From: Pseudorhodobacter sp. MZDSW-24AT
Lineage (GTDB): Bacteria; Pseudomonadota; Alphaproteobacteria; Rhodobacterales; Rhodobacteraceae
Length of the DNA stretch: 64,000 bases
NCBI RefSeq assembly: GCF_002794355.1
Contig: NZ_PGOI01000006.1
Span: 95,795 to 159,794, forward strand
Reading direction: 5' to 3'
Part shown: positions 7,244-15,599 of the stretch, one piece after another
Layout: each line of letters starts with the position of its first letter
How positions within the stretch are numbered: position 1 is the stretch's first letter
Notes under the pieces: generated by a model
The model's input: only the letters and a program-made list of their open reading frames with translations
What the model was told of the DNA's origin: nothing
Database searches by the model: none
Translations under genes and position numbers: made by a program

Positions 7244-9188
7244 ATCGGAACGTGACCTCGTGCAGGCGGCGAAAAAGACAACCCGCCGGGCACTGATCGT
7301 TGGTAGTGCGATGACGTCAGTGGTGGGCGTCCTTGGTGTCCGGATGTGGCAACTGAGCGTCCGTGATGCCGAGCAATACTACCTGCTGGCCGAGGAAAAC
7401 CGGATCAGCCTGCGGCTGGTGCGACCGGACAGGGGGCGCATCCTTGATCGGGCTGGAAAAATCGTTGCGGACAATGAGCAGGCATATCGCATCACGCTGG
7501 TGAAGGAAGAAGCCCGCGATGTCGACGACGTTCTGGAAAAGCTGCAGGTGCTGCTCGGCCTGGACGCAGAGACTGTCTCCAAGGTCAAGGCGCAGATCGA
7601 CCGTGTTCGAGCCTTCGTGCCGGTAACGGTGAAAGACCGCGTCACGTGGGAAGAATTGTCGATCGTGGCACTGAACTCACCTGTCCTTCCCGGTGTGCAG
7701 CCCGAGATGGTCCTGTCGCGCGTCTATCCTTTCGGGCCGGATTTCGCGCATCAGGTCGGTTATGTCGGGCCAGTCAGCGACAGCGATCTGGAAAACGAAG
7801 CGGCTGACAATGAGCCGTTGCTCCGCCTGCCCGATTTTGAATTCGGCAAGACAGGAGTTGAACGAAGCCACGAACGCACCTTGCGCGGCTTGCCAGGCAC
7901 GCGCCGCGTCGAGGTCAACGTGTCCGGCCGCACAATGCGCGAACTCGCTCTCGATCCGGCCACCCCGGGCCCGGACATGCAGATCACGCTCGACCACCAC
8001 TTGCAGAACTTCATGCGCGTCCGGCTGGAAGGCCAAAGCGCGGCCGCGATCGTGATGGATGTGACGAACGGCGATCTGCTCGGCTGCACGTCCGCCCCCT
8101 CGTTTGATCCGAACCTTTTCGTGCGTGGGATTTCCAGCCGAGACTACAATGCGCTCCGAGACAGCGAGTATCGGCCGCTCGCCGATAAGTCGGTGCAGGG
8201 CGCGTATCCACCTGGATCGACGATCAAGATGTCGAATGCGCTGGCCGCGCTGGAAACCGGGCTGATGGACCCGGAAGAGACTGTCGCCTGCAATGGCTAT
8301 GTCGAGATCTCCGGCCGAAGGTTCCACTGCTGGAAGCGCGGTGGTCATGGCCGAGTGAACATGGTCGGCGCGCTGCGCGAGTCTTGCGACGTCTACTTCT
8401 ACGAGGTCGCGCAGCGCATCGGCATTGACGGCATCTTCGCGATGAACGACCGGCTGGGGCTTGGCCAGAAGTACGACCTTCCGCTGTCCGGCATGGCGCA
8501 CGGCAACAATCCATCGCGTGCTTGGAAGCAGGAACGGTACGGGCAGGACTGGCTGATCGGGGACACCATCAATGCCTCGATTGGGCAAGGCTTCACGCTC
8601 GCCTCGCCGATCCAGCTTGCCACCATGACGGCGCGACTGGCTTCGGGGACCGCGGTGTTGCCCCGACTGGTGCGACCGCGTACCGGGCAGGACCAGGATA
8701 CGGCTGCTCCGGCCCCGCTCGGCCTGTCGGCCGATGCACTGGCCATTGTGCGACAGGGCATGTTCGAGGTCTCGAACCACGAGCGCGGGACGGCCTATTC
8801 CTCGCGGATCGCCGATCCGACATTGGCGATGGCCGGCAAGACGGGAACGAGCCAGGTCTTCTCGATCACCGCTGCCGAGCGGGCGGCAGGCGTCCGCTCG
8901 CAGGACGAGCTGCCGTGGAACCGGCGCGATCACGCGCTGTTCGTGGCCTTTGCACCCTTTGACGCGCCCCGCTTTGCTGTCACGATCGTGGTGGAACACG
9001 GCGGTGGCGGGTCAACGGCAGCGGCGCCAATTGCGCGCGACATCATGCTGTTTGCACAGCATGGCGGCCTGCCGCCTGAGGACGCCTATCCGGCATCGCA
9101 GAGGGCGCGCATACGGGAGGACCTCGCCCTGCTGTCCGAACGCATCCTGCCGCCGGACGGCATCACCGCCACGGTGAGCCGGACATGA
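7236..9188 (+). CDS. mrdA: Penicillin-binding protein 2 (peptidoglycan transpeptidase)
   Basis: A 650-residue bitopic D,D-transpeptidase of the elongation-specific PBP2 type. It has a short cytoplasmic tail, one membrane helix near residues 23-40, the dimerisation region beginning RPDRGRILDRAG, then the catalytic motifs SxxK (PPGSTIKM), SCDVYFYE and KTG (MAGKTGTSQ). The ATG at 7236 overlaps the previous stop and the 3' end overlaps the cytochrome gene at 9185. PBP2 normally sits with mreBCD and rodA; none of these is here. An extra copy inside a cytochrome/Dsb operon suggests a stress-specific spare enzyme. Confidence 0.92.
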   Translation: MRRSERDLVQAAKKTTRRALIVGSAMTSVVGVLGVRMWQLSVRDAEQYYLLAEENRISLRLVRPDRGRILDRAGKIVADNEQAYRITLVKEEARDVDDVLEKLQVLLGLDAETVSKVKAQIDRVRAFVPVTVKDRVTWEELSIVALNSPVLPGVQPEMVLSRVYPFGPDFAHQVGYVGPVSDSDLENEAADNEPLLRLPDFEFGKTGVERSHERTLRGLPGTRRVEVNVSGRTMRELALDPATPGPDMQITLDHHLQNFMRVRLEGQSAAAIVMDVTNGDLLGCTSAPSFDPNLFVRGISSRDYNALRDSEYRPLADKSVQGAYPPGSTIKMSNALAALETGLMDPEETVACNGYVEISGRRFHCWKRGGHGRVNMVGALRESCDVYFYEVAQRIGIDGIFAMNDRLGLGQKYDLPLSGMAHGNNPSRAWKQERYGQDWLIGDTINASIGQGFTLASPIQLATMTARLASGTAVLPRLVRPRTGQDQDTAAPAPLGLSADALAIVRQGMFEVSNHERGTAYSSRIADPTLAMAGKTGTSQVFSITAAERAAGVRSQDELPWNRRDHALFVAFAPFDAPRFAVTIVVEHGGGGSTAAAPIARDIMLFAQHGGLPPEDAYPASQRARIREDLALLSERILPPDGITATVSRT

Positions 9189-9661
9189 TGCACCGTCTCA
9201 GAAGGGTGTCCTGCCGAAGCTTTCTTGGGGTCGCCATGACCGCAGTCGCCCTAGTTCTTCCGCCGGTTCCCGCGCGAGCGTTCTTCCATGATGCGCCCGA
9301 CATCGAAGACGGGCGAGTCATTTACGCGGCCAAGTGCGCGTCCTGTCACGGTGCCAACCTGGAAGGGCAGCCGGACTGGCAGTCGGCGAGGGAGGACGGC
9401 ACCTATCCCGCGCCGCCCCACGACGAGACGGGCCACACCTGGCACCATGGGGACGCGATGCTGCGGGACTACATCCGTCGCGGCGGGCAGGCGGTGCTGG
9501 ACGATATGGGGGTCGACTTCACCTCCGGCATGCCCGGGTTTGGCGGTGAGCTGACCGAGGACGACATCGAGGCCGTCCTCGCTTATATCCGGTCGACCTG
9601 GCCCGACCGCATTCGTGCCGCACAGGCTGAACGCAGCCAGATGGAAGCAGGTTCGCCTTGA
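9185..9661 (+). CDS. Class I c-type cytochrome
   Basis: A 158-residue exported cytochrome with a cleavable signal (VALVLPPVPARA), one heme site CASCH near residues 52-56 and a likely distal Met ligand in the motif TSGMPGFGG. The TWHHGD segment and spacing are those of small cytochromes used as periplasmic electron carriers. Its start codon overlaps the stop of PBP2 (ATGATG around the TGA), so it is co-translated. A 110-nt gap follows before the DsbA-like gene. Confidence 0.88.
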   Translation: MMHRLRRVSCRSFLGVAMTAVALVLPPVPARAFFHDAPDIEDGRVIYAAKCASCHGANLEGQPDWQSAREDGTYPAPPHDETGHTWHHGDAMLRDYIRRGGQAVLDDMGVDFTSGMPGFGGELTEDDIEAVLAYIRSTWPDRIRAAQAERSQMEAGSP

Positions 9662-9771
9662 AGCCGCAAGTAAGGCCACCGACCTCCCAATTCCCGCTTG
9701 CCTCTCCAGGGACTAGAGGGTGCAGACCGCCTGAAACTCAAAATCTTAATCCGTCACACAAGGCTCTTCCC

Positions 9772-10497
9772 ATGCGCGTCACGTCAATCCTGTTTGCTAT
9801 CACGCTCGTTTTCGCTCCCGGCCTCACCCTGGCGCAGGAGATTACGGAAGATCGGATCAAGGAACTGGTCGCCGAAACCTTGCGCGAGAACCCGGAGCTT
9901 GTGCTCGAGGCTCTCCAGACGCTGGAGGCGCGCCAGGCAGAGGCCCAAGCTGCCGCCGTTGCCGCGACCCTGGCCGACGAGCGCGCCCTGCTGGAGCGCG
10001 ACCCCAACGCTCCGGTCCTCGGCAACCCGGAAGGCGACGTGACGGTGGTGGAGTTCTTCGATTACAACTGTCCCTATTGCAAACGCGCGATGCCTGAAAT
10101 CGACGCCCTGCTGGCCGAGGACGGAAACATCCGTCTTGTTCTGAGAGAATGGCCAATCCTCAGCGAAGGATCAGCGATCGCGGCGCGGGCCGCTTTGGCT
10201 GCACGGAAGCAGAACAAGTATGCTGAACTGCACAATGCACTGATGGGTGCGCGGGCGAAGTTGGACGAGCAGTCGGTGCTGCGGATCGCGGGCGAGGTCG
10301 GACTCGATGTCGAGCAGCTCAAGGTCGACATGCAATCGCCCGAAGTCGAGGAACATATCGCCACGTCGCTACGTCTGGCCGAGGCTCTCGGCTTCAACGG
10401 CACACCGTCATTCGTGGTGGGTGATCAACTGATTCCGGGCTTTGTTGAGAAGGCTCAGCTTGCCGAGGTGGTAGCCGCCGCGCGGGCCGCCGAATGA
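9772..10497 (+). CDS. DsbA-family periplasmic thiol-disulfide oxidoreductase
   Basis: A 241-residue exported protein with a signal ending near LTLAQ, an N-terminal helical extension (residues 20-65, acidic and Ala/Glu-rich, probably dimerising) and a thioredoxin fold with NCPYCKRAMPEI (Cys pair near 101-104). The cis-proline loop is GTPSFVVGD. This two-part layout matches the ScsC/DsbA-like proteins associated with copper tolerance. The ATG at 9772 starts a good signal peptide. The gene overlaps the next one by 4 nt. Confidence 0.87.
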   Translation: MRVTSILFAITLVFAPGLTLAQEITEDRIKELVAETLRENPELVLEALQTLEARQAEAQAAAVAATLADERALLERDPNAPVLGNPEGDVTVVEFFDYNCPYCKRAMPEIDALLAEDGNIRLVLREWPILSEGSAIAARAALAARKQNKYAELHNALMGARAKLDEQSVLRIAGEVGLDVEQLKVDMQSPEVEEHIATSLRLAEALGFNGTPSFVVGDQLIPGFVEKAQLAEVVAAARAAE

Positions 10498-11150
10498 GTA
10501 TCCGTCTTACGCGTCTTTTCGGTTTCCGACTTCAGCGGCCTTTCACGATCACCGAGACGGTCTTGGGCCGGATCAGGCATTCCGTCGTGGCAGCCACTTT
10601 GTGGATCGCCTTGACAGGGATTGCTTCGGCGCATTCATTCACCGTCGGCCTTCTGGTCGTCGGCGAGGACGTTGACGCAAGTCTGGCAGAAGCGGTGCGC
10701 GGTTTCCTCCTAGCGGCCGACGAACGGGACGGGCACGCCAACGAAACATCGGACGGACATCTCGGTGGGGTTGATGTGCAACTGCTGCCGCTGCCACGAG
10801 ATGCGGCGGGGCTGGTCGAAGGACTGTTCGGTACGCCCGACGAGCCGACCGATGTCGTCATTGTCATTGGCGCCGAACCCGCGGCCAGCGACGCCGCGCG
10901 CGCGTATGCCTCGGCAAGCACGGTCTTGCGGCAGTTCGTACTGCCGGATGGGTGGGACAGCGCAGACGGAACCGACGGTTTTGTGTCGCGTTACCGGCTC
11001 GCCTATGGCGCGACGCCCGGCTTAATGGCGGCAACGGCCTATCATTCGGCTCGCAGGCTCGACGCCGCAGTCAGACCGTTGGACGGTGTGGTACCCAAGG
11101 AAGCACTGCTAAACGCCTGGAGGTCAACCGAATCCGGTCTGTCCTGGTGA
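10494..11150 (+). CDS. Exported binding-protein-like protein, function unknown
   Basis: A 218-residue protein with a long N-terminal signal region ending near GIASAHS, followed by an alternating alpha/beta sequence (VGLLVVGEDVDASLAEAVRG, VVIVIGAEPAASD, ATPGLMAATAYHSARRLDAA) that recalls the lobes of type I periplasmic binding proteins but is only about half the usual length. It ends the long plus operon and overlaps the DsbA-like gene. It may sense or carry a ligand without a transporter. The relation is a guess from sequence rhythm. Confidence 0.55.
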   Translation: MSIRLTRLFGFRLQRPFTITETVLGRIRHSVVAATLWIALTGIASAHSFTVGLLVVGEDVDASLAEAVRGFLLAADERDGHANETSDGHLGGVDVQLLPLPRDAAGLVEGLFGTPDEPTDVVIVIGAEPAASDAARAYASASTVLRQFVLPDGWDSADGTDGFVSRYRLAYGATPGLMAATAYHSARRLDAAVRPLDGVVPKEALLNAWRSTESGLSW

Positions 11151-11155
11151 CCCGG

Positions 11156-11184
11156 GAACCAATGGCGCAAGGCGTCATTGGTTC
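11156..11184. terminator. Hairpin between convergent genes
   Basis: GAACCAATG (11156-11164) and CATTGGTTC (11176-11184) form a perfect 9-bp stem, with further CCC/GGG pairing outside. It lies between the convergent ends at 11150 and 11213, so it probably terminates or protects both transcripts. There is no clear U-tract. Confidence 0.5.
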
Positions 11185-11212
11185 TGGGCAGTCCTTGCAC
11201 GACTGAGCGGGA

Positions 11213-11680
11213 TCAGGCTGCAGGGTAGCTCGTGAAGACGCTACTGCTGCCGTCGAACCCGACAAGGATGACGTCATAGGCTTCGCGCTCGGTCTCGGGT
11301 CCCATGCCGGGTGACCCGTAGGGCATGCCAGGCACGGAGAGACCGACGGCGACGGGTCGTTCAGCCAAAAGACGGCGGATGTCGGCGGCGGGAACGTGCC
11401 CCTCGACAGTATAGTCGCCGATGGTGGCGGTGTGGCAGGACGCGAGGTCTTCCGGAATGCCACGCTCGCGCTTGAACGCCGCAAGCTCTTCGATGCTGCG
11501 TTCCTCGAAGGATACCCGAAAGCCGCTGTCGCGCAGATGTCCGATCCACCCGTTGCAGCAGGGGCAGCCGGGGTCCTTGACGACGTGGATGGCTTCGTCG
11601 CCCTCGGCAAGTGCTGGGGTAGCCGCAATGGCGGCCAGCCAAGGAACGGCGGCGAGAACCTTGCGCCGGGACAGTGTCAT
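11213..11680 (-). CDS. DUF411 metal-binding protein
   Basis: A 155-residue exported protein with a signal (SRRKVLAAVPWLAAIAATPALA) and a DUF411 domain. Key residues are the cluster GCPCCNGWIGHL near residues 37-48, CHT near residue 82, and the Met-rich segment VPGMPYGSPGMG. Family members occur in copper and silver resistance regions and are thought to bind metal through these Cys and Met residues. A second intact copy is at 16788-17258, and a decayed piece of a third at 15119-15216. The ATG at 11680 is chosen for the signal peptide. Confidence 0.88.
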   Translation of the reverse strand: MTLSRRKVLAAVPWLAAIAATPALAEGDEAIHVVKDPGCPCCNGWIGHLRDSGFRVSFEERSIEELAAFKRERGIPEDLASCHTATIGDYTVEGHVPAADIRRLLAERPVAVGLSVPGMPYGSPGMGPETEREAYDVILVGFDGSSSVFTSYPAA

Positions 11681-11778
11681 GATGTCGGCCTTTCGTTGGA
11701 ACTTTACGGGAAACATAGCTGCAAGTGCGGGGATCGGCGAGCAAAGTCTGATGAACCCGGCGACTGATCACCGAAATG

Positions 11779-12390
11779 CTACTCCAGCCGCGGGTCCCCG
11801 GCTTGAACCAGCAGAACCCCGTGGTTCTCGTCGGCGTCGTCGTCGGTGATCGTCCGTGCGGAGACGCCCGGCAACTCGGCAAACCCCTCCATCATCCGTT
11901 TCGGAAACCAGGTCATCGGCAGGCTTTCAAATCCGGGCACCCCTTCCAGCACCCGCGACAGCGCGATGGTGCAGTTTGCTTTCGGCACCGCGCCATAGGC
12001 CATTGCCCGCTGCATGATCAGTGCCGCAACCTCGGGCGATACCTCGATAGTCTGTTCAACCACGTCGTAGGTCTCGCGGGCATGGTAGTCGATGTAGAAA
12101 TCCACCATCTTCGGGGTGACCCCGAAGTGCACGTCGTTGCGCTCGGGCAGCCGGGGATGCCGCCAGGTGCCAGCCGGATCGAACAGCACGCGCTGCGATC
12201 CGTTGATGAGCAGGCCCGCATGCGCTCCCGCTCCGCTGCGTGTCGAGAGGACCGTGAAGAGCGTGACCGAGGTCGGGCCGGGATGCTCGTAGCGGGCGGC
12301 GGCCACGGCCTCCTCGGGTGCCCAGATCGGTTCGGCACCGCAGGATGCCAGGCCAAGGATTGCCGCCATGGCGAACAGAAGTTTCCACAT
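11779..12390 (-). CDS. Lipoprotein with possible NlpC/P60-like fold
   Basis: A 203-residue protein with a lipoprotein signal ending in the lipobox LASC. The order of a His block (GAHAGLLINGSQRVLFDP), a central acidic region and a late Cys (KANCTIALSRVLEGVPG) is that of circularly permuted NlpC/P60-type hydrolases, which cleave cell-wall peptides or acyl bonds. This reading is by motif order only. It lies 98 nt upstream of the DUF411 gene on the same strand, so the two may form one transcript. It would mature through Lsp and Lnt, both of which have copies in this window. Confidence 0.6.
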   Translation of the reverse strand: MWKLLFAMAAILGLASCGAEPIWAPEEAVAAARYEHPGPTSVTLFTVLSTRSGAGAHAGLLINGSQRVLFDPAGTWRHPRLPERNDVHFGVTPKMVDFYIDYHARETYDVVEQTIEVSPEVAALIMQRAMAYGAVPKANCTIALSRVLEGVPGFESLPMTWFPKRMMEGFAELPGVSARTITDDDADENHGVLLVQAGDPRLE

Positions 12391-12577
12391 CGATTCACTC
12401 TCCCGCGTTTTGCGCAGGTTCTGCGCAATCGCGACGGATTCCAGTAAACTCTGCGATAGTGGGGCAGGGAATTCGGAAACTCGGCTTTGATGCCGCAGCT
12501 TTAGAAATCGGGGGGCCGATCAGGGACACCAAACTGTCAGGTGACGGAAGCGGGCCATCCTGATAGATGTCTCAGAT

Positions 12578-12931
12578 ATGGCGCTTCTCACGTTTCGCAT
12601 GCATGTCCTGATCCTCGCCGCCTACGTCCTGGCGGCAATCCTTCCCGTATTGGCTCTGGGCGAACGGCAGCAAGCTCAGGCAGACCATGCGCAGATGATG
12701 GCGATGGCCGGCCACCTGGCGCACATGCCCGCGACTGACGGCCCGAAGGACCTGACGCAGCAGCTGATCTGTCAGCAACACTGCCTGTTCGCGGCAGCGA
12801 CCTTTCCTGCGCCGGACCGGGTTGCGGAAACTGTCGCGCGGTCCTCCGATGTGGAGGCTAGTGTCGACATCCTTGCCGCCTCGCTGGCCATTCCGCCCCC
12901 AGGTCCGCCTCCGAAGATCGCCGTGATCTGA
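12578..12931 (+). CDS. CutF-like leader protein upstream of multicopper oxidase
   Basis: A 117-residue protein with a hydrophobic N-terminus, a Met/His segment (AQMMAMAGHLAHMPA), the Cys pair ICQQHCLF and a proline-rich tail (AIPPPGPPPKIAVI). It directly precedes the multicopper oxidase gene (66 nt). In Rhodobacter capsulatus a small protein of this design, CutF, must be translated for copper-dependent synthesis of the oxidase CutO. Position and layout match, but I cannot confirm homology without alignment. Three further proteins in the window share this architecture. The intergenic region has only weak hairpins by eye. Confidence 0.7.
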   Translation: MALLTFRMHVLILAAYVLAAILPVLALGERQQAQADHAQMMAMAGHLAHMPATDGPKDLTQQLICQQHCLFAAATFPAPDRVAETVARSSDVEASVDILAASLAIPPPGPPPKIAVI

Positions 12932-12997
12932 GCCTGCGGCTGCGGCATTCGCCGGGGACCGCTTGTCCAATTCACGACGCGATACAGGAGAATTCGC

Positions 12998-14473
12998 ATG
13001 TCGCCCTTTTCTCGCCGCGGCTTTCTGGCCGCTTCTGCGGCCACGGCCGCTTCACTGATGCTTCCCGCACGGGTCCGGGCCCAGTCCGGCCGAATGTCGC
13101 TGACCGCCGCCACCCGCACCATTGACGTGCGGGGCAAAGCCGCAACCGTCTGGGGGCTTCTGGACGGCGCTGGCCGGTCCGGCCTTGTCCTCGATCCGGA
13201 CCAGGCGTTCGCGGTCGATTTGACAAACGCGCTGGCCGAGCCAACGATTATTCACTGGCATGGTCAGATCCCCGACAACGCGCAGGATGGAGTGCCCGAC
13301 CTGCCGATGCCGATGCTGCAACCCGGTGAATCCCGCGCCTACGATTTCGCGGCACGGCCCGGAACACACTGGATGCACGCCCATATCCCCGAGCATGAAA
13401 TGATGCTGCTGGCCGCGCCTCTGGTGGTGCGGCGAGCCGAGGATGTGGCGGCAGACCGGAAGGAAGTGACGCTGTTCCTGCACGACTTTTCCTTCAAGCC
13501 ACCTGCCGAGGTGCTGGCCGAGATCACCGGCGGCGCGTCGATGGCCGGGATGGATCATGGCCAGATGGGGCAGGGCGGCATGGACCATTCCGGAATGGAC
13601 ATGGGTGCCATGGGTCAGGGGGACATGATGGCGATGCCGGGGATGGATGGCATGGCGATGGACCTGAACGACTACAACTTCGACGCCTATCTTGCCAATG
13701 ATCGCACGCTGGACGACCCCGAAGTGGTTCCGATCGACAAGGGCGGCCGCGTTCTCGTCCGCGTCATCAACGCTGCGGCCGCCACCGTGTTTTGGATCGA
13801 CACTGGCGCGCTGCCGGGACGGCTGGTCGCGGTGGACGGCGAGCCGGTGCGGCCTTTGCCCGGCAGCCGCTTTGGCGTCGCAATGGGCCAGCGGCTGGAT
13901 ATCGAACTGGATGTGCCGGGCGAGGGCGGGGCCTTCCCGATCCTTGCCCTGCGCGAAGGTGCCAAGGAAAGGACGGGTGTCATCCTTGCCACGCCGGGCG
14001 CGGCGGTGACCAGGATCGCCGAGATGTCGGAGGCCGACCATCCGGCCTTCAGCGGTGATCTGGCGCAGGAGGGTGCTCTGCGCGCCGTCACCCCGCTGCC
14101 CGAACGCGCGCCAGCCTCGCAGCCGATGCTGATGCTGGGCGGCACCATGATGCCCTATGTCTGGACGATCAACGGCCAGACTTGGGGGTCCCATGTGCCG
14201 GTGACTGCGAAATCCGGCGACCGAGTCGAGATCATGTTCCACAACATGTCGATGATGGCGCATCCGATGCACCTGCACGGCCACGCCTTCCAGGTAGTGG
14301 GTGTCGGCATGGACCGGATCGCAGGCGCGGTCCGCGACACCGTGCATGTGCCGCCGATGGGCATGGTGACGGTCGCGGTGGACGCGGGCGAGGCGGCGCG
14401 GTGGATGCTGCATTGCCACCACATGCCGCACCTTTCGACCGGCATGATGACCGAGTTCGCGGTGTCGGCCTGA
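12998..14473 (+). CDS. Multicopper oxidase (CutO/CopA-type), Tat substrate
   Basis: A 491-residue periplasmic cuprous oxidase. It has a twin-arginine signal (SRRGFLAASAATAASLML) and copper-site motifs HWHG, HWMHAHIPEHE, HPMHLHGHAF and HCHHMPHLSTGMM, which provide the type 1, 2 and 3 copper ligands. A Met/His-rich segment near residues 181-222 (starting MAGMDHGQM) is typical of enzymes that oxidise Cu(I) to less toxic Cu(II). A clear ribosome binding site AGGAG precedes the ATG. It follows the CutF-like leader and precedes a TlpA-type thioredoxin gene, which may keep its Cys or copper sites reduced. Confidence 0.93.
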   Translation: MSPFSRRGFLAASAATAASLMLPARVRAQSGRMSLTAATRTIDVRGKAATVWGLLDGAGRSGLVLDPDQAFAVDLTNALAEPTIIHWHGQIPDNAQDGVPDLPMPMLQPGESRAYDFAARPGTHWMHAHIPEHEMMLLAAPLVVRRAEDVAADRKEVTLFLHDFSFKPPAEVLAEITGGASMAGMDHGQMGQGGMDHSGMDMGAMGQGDMMAMPGMDGMAMDLNDYNFDAYLANDRTLDDPEVVPIDKGGRVLVRVINAAAATVFWIDTGALPGRLVAVDGEPVRPLPGSRFGVAMGQRLDIELDVPGEGGAFPILALREGAKERTGVILATPGAAVTRIAEMSEADHPAFSGDLAQEGALRAVTPLPERAPASQPMLMLGGTMMPYVWTINGQTWGSHVPVTAKSGDRVEIMFHNMSMMAHPMHLHGHAFQVVGVGMDRIAGAVRDTVHVPPMGMVTVAVDAGEAARWMLHCHHMPHLSTGMMTEFAVSA

Positions 14474-14481
14474 CGCACGGC

Positions 14482-14508
14482 CGGACCCGCAGCCTGCCTG
14501 CGGGTCCG
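14482..14508 (+). promoter_or_regulatory. Strong hairpin between oxidase and thioredoxin genes
   Basis: CGGACCCGCAG (14482-14492) and CTGCGGGTCCG (14498-14508) form a perfect 11-bp stem with a 5-nt loop in the 61-nt gap. There is no U-tract, so partial termination, mRNA end protection or differential expression of the two genes is possible. Confidence 0.6.
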
Positions 14509-14534
14509 GGCCATTTCCCGGAGAGAGCGGACCC

Positions 14535-15056
14535 ATGCCAACACTCATCGGACGCCGTGCCGTCCTTGGTGCCCTCGCCGCGCCCTTCCTTGCAGGGTCC
14601 GCCGAGGCGCGCCCGCCCTTCCGGCTGCGCGAAGACCCGCAACCGCTGCTGTCCCCGCCGATCCTCGACGAAGCAGGCACAACGCGGAAACTCGACGATT
14701 TCGCCGGCCGGGTGATCCTCTTGAACATCTGGGCGACCTGGTGCCCGCCCTGCAGGGAAGAAATGCCGACACTTGACCGGCTCCAGTCCCGGCTGGGCGG
14801 CGCCGATTTCGCGGTGCTTCCGCTCTGCATCGACGACGCGGGGATCGGAAGGGGGCGGCGCTTCTACGACGAGATCGGCCTCGTCGATCTGCCGCTCTAT
14901 TGGGCCGAGCAGCTGCGGGTTCAGCTTGCCCTTGCCTTCATCGGCTTGCCGACAACTCTTCTGATCGACCGGCAGAGCCGCGAGATCGGACGTCTTCAAG
15001 GCCCGTTTGCGTGGGACAGCGAGGACGCCGTTGCCCAGATCGTTGGTTCCTTCTGA
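14535..15056 (+). CDS. TlpA-family thioredoxin-like protein
   Basis: A 173-residue periplasmic thiol:disulfide protein with a Tat-like signal (GRRAVLGALAAPFLAG) and the redox motif ATWCPPCREEMP near residues 63-74. The cis-proline segment is GLPTTLLID. TlpA proteins reduce copper chaperones (SCO, PCuAC) and other Cys targets, and the window encodes two SCO and one PCuAC protein. It is the third gene of the leader/multicopper oxidase operon, in the position of cutG in the R. capsulatus cut operon, though I cannot say whether the two are orthologous. Confidence 0.87.
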   Translation: MPTLIGRRAVLGALAAPFLAGSAEARPPFRLREDPQPLLSPPILDEAGTTRKLDDFAGRVILLNIWATWCPPCREEMPTLDRLQSRLGGADFAVLPLCIDDAGIGRGRRFYDEIGLVDLPLYWAEQLRVQLALAFIGLPTTLLIDRQSREIGRLQGPFAWDSEDAVAQIVGSF

Positions 15057-15118
15057 GGGATAAGTCGGTGTTGGTCGAAGACCATCAGCCAAAGATCGGA
15101 CCCTAGACGGATGTGATC

Positions 15119-15216
15119 TCAGGCCGCCGGATAGCTGGTATAGACCTCAAGCTCGCCATCGCGCCGGATCAGTACCATGTCATCGGCATCGCAGTTTTCT
15201 TCTGACCCAATGGGTC
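15119..15216 (-). pseudogene. Decayed DUF411 gene, C-terminal remnant
   Basis: On the minus strand this segment translates in frame to a piece ending RRDGELEVYTSYPAA and a TGA. It matches the C-terminus of the intact DUF411 protein at 16788-17258 (RRDGSLEVFSSYPAA). Similarity stops near 15216, within the part corresponding to GMGSEDGRD, so about four fifths of the gene is missing. It lies next to a noncoding, AT-richer stretch, which suggests a deletion or rearrangement breakpoint. Confidence 0.75.
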
Positions 15217-15599
15217 TCGGGTAGCGTTTGAACGCGACGCTGGCAACTCGAAAGGATCAACGGTCAAGCGTCGCTCAGTTGCAACATTCTACCTTAGTGC
15301 AGCATTCTCTCCTCTATACGTGAGACGAGGTCACAGGGCTGATCAGTCAATGATGAAGCTAAGCAATAACGAAAAAGATGAGAATCCCGTCGCGGAGAGT
15401 CCGCGACGGGCATCGATCTTGCGCCGACTGGTCGTGGGCTATTCTTCCAGGCCCGGCAGTTTCGAGAGCTGAAACTTCGCGCTCTGACTTACTCTTGGTG
15501 CGCAATCAGATTCTGGAATTGAAGCGTCCAAAAAAACCTTTGTGAGATTCAACACAACCAAGTTGAAAAGTATGTCACAGAACGCCCGTCAATACACTC
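15217..15599. other. Noncoding stretch between DUF411 remnant and BTLCP gene
   Basis: No credible coding sequence is seen in these 383 bases on either strand. Composition is more AT-rich than in the neighbours. The only clear element is the hairpin at 15386-15410. It may be debris left by the rearrangement that truncated the DUF411 gene. Confidence 0.5.
15386..15410 (-). terminator. Intrinsic terminator-like hairpin (minus strand)
   Basis: CCCGTCGCGGA (15386-15396) and TCCGCGACGGG (15400-15410) form a perfect 11-bp stem with a 3-nt loop. Reading the minus strand, the stem is followed by a T-rich stretch (ATTCTCATCTTTTTCG). It would terminate transcripts from the BTLCP gene to its right. Confidence 0.6.

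Noticed and set aside
12932..12997. Ribosome-site hairpin before the multicopper oxidase
   Set aside because: Only 4-5 bp, mostly weak pairings (CCTG/CAGG, AATTC/GAATT) are visible by eye, not enough to claim a structure, although the related leader at 2358-2400 has a clear one.
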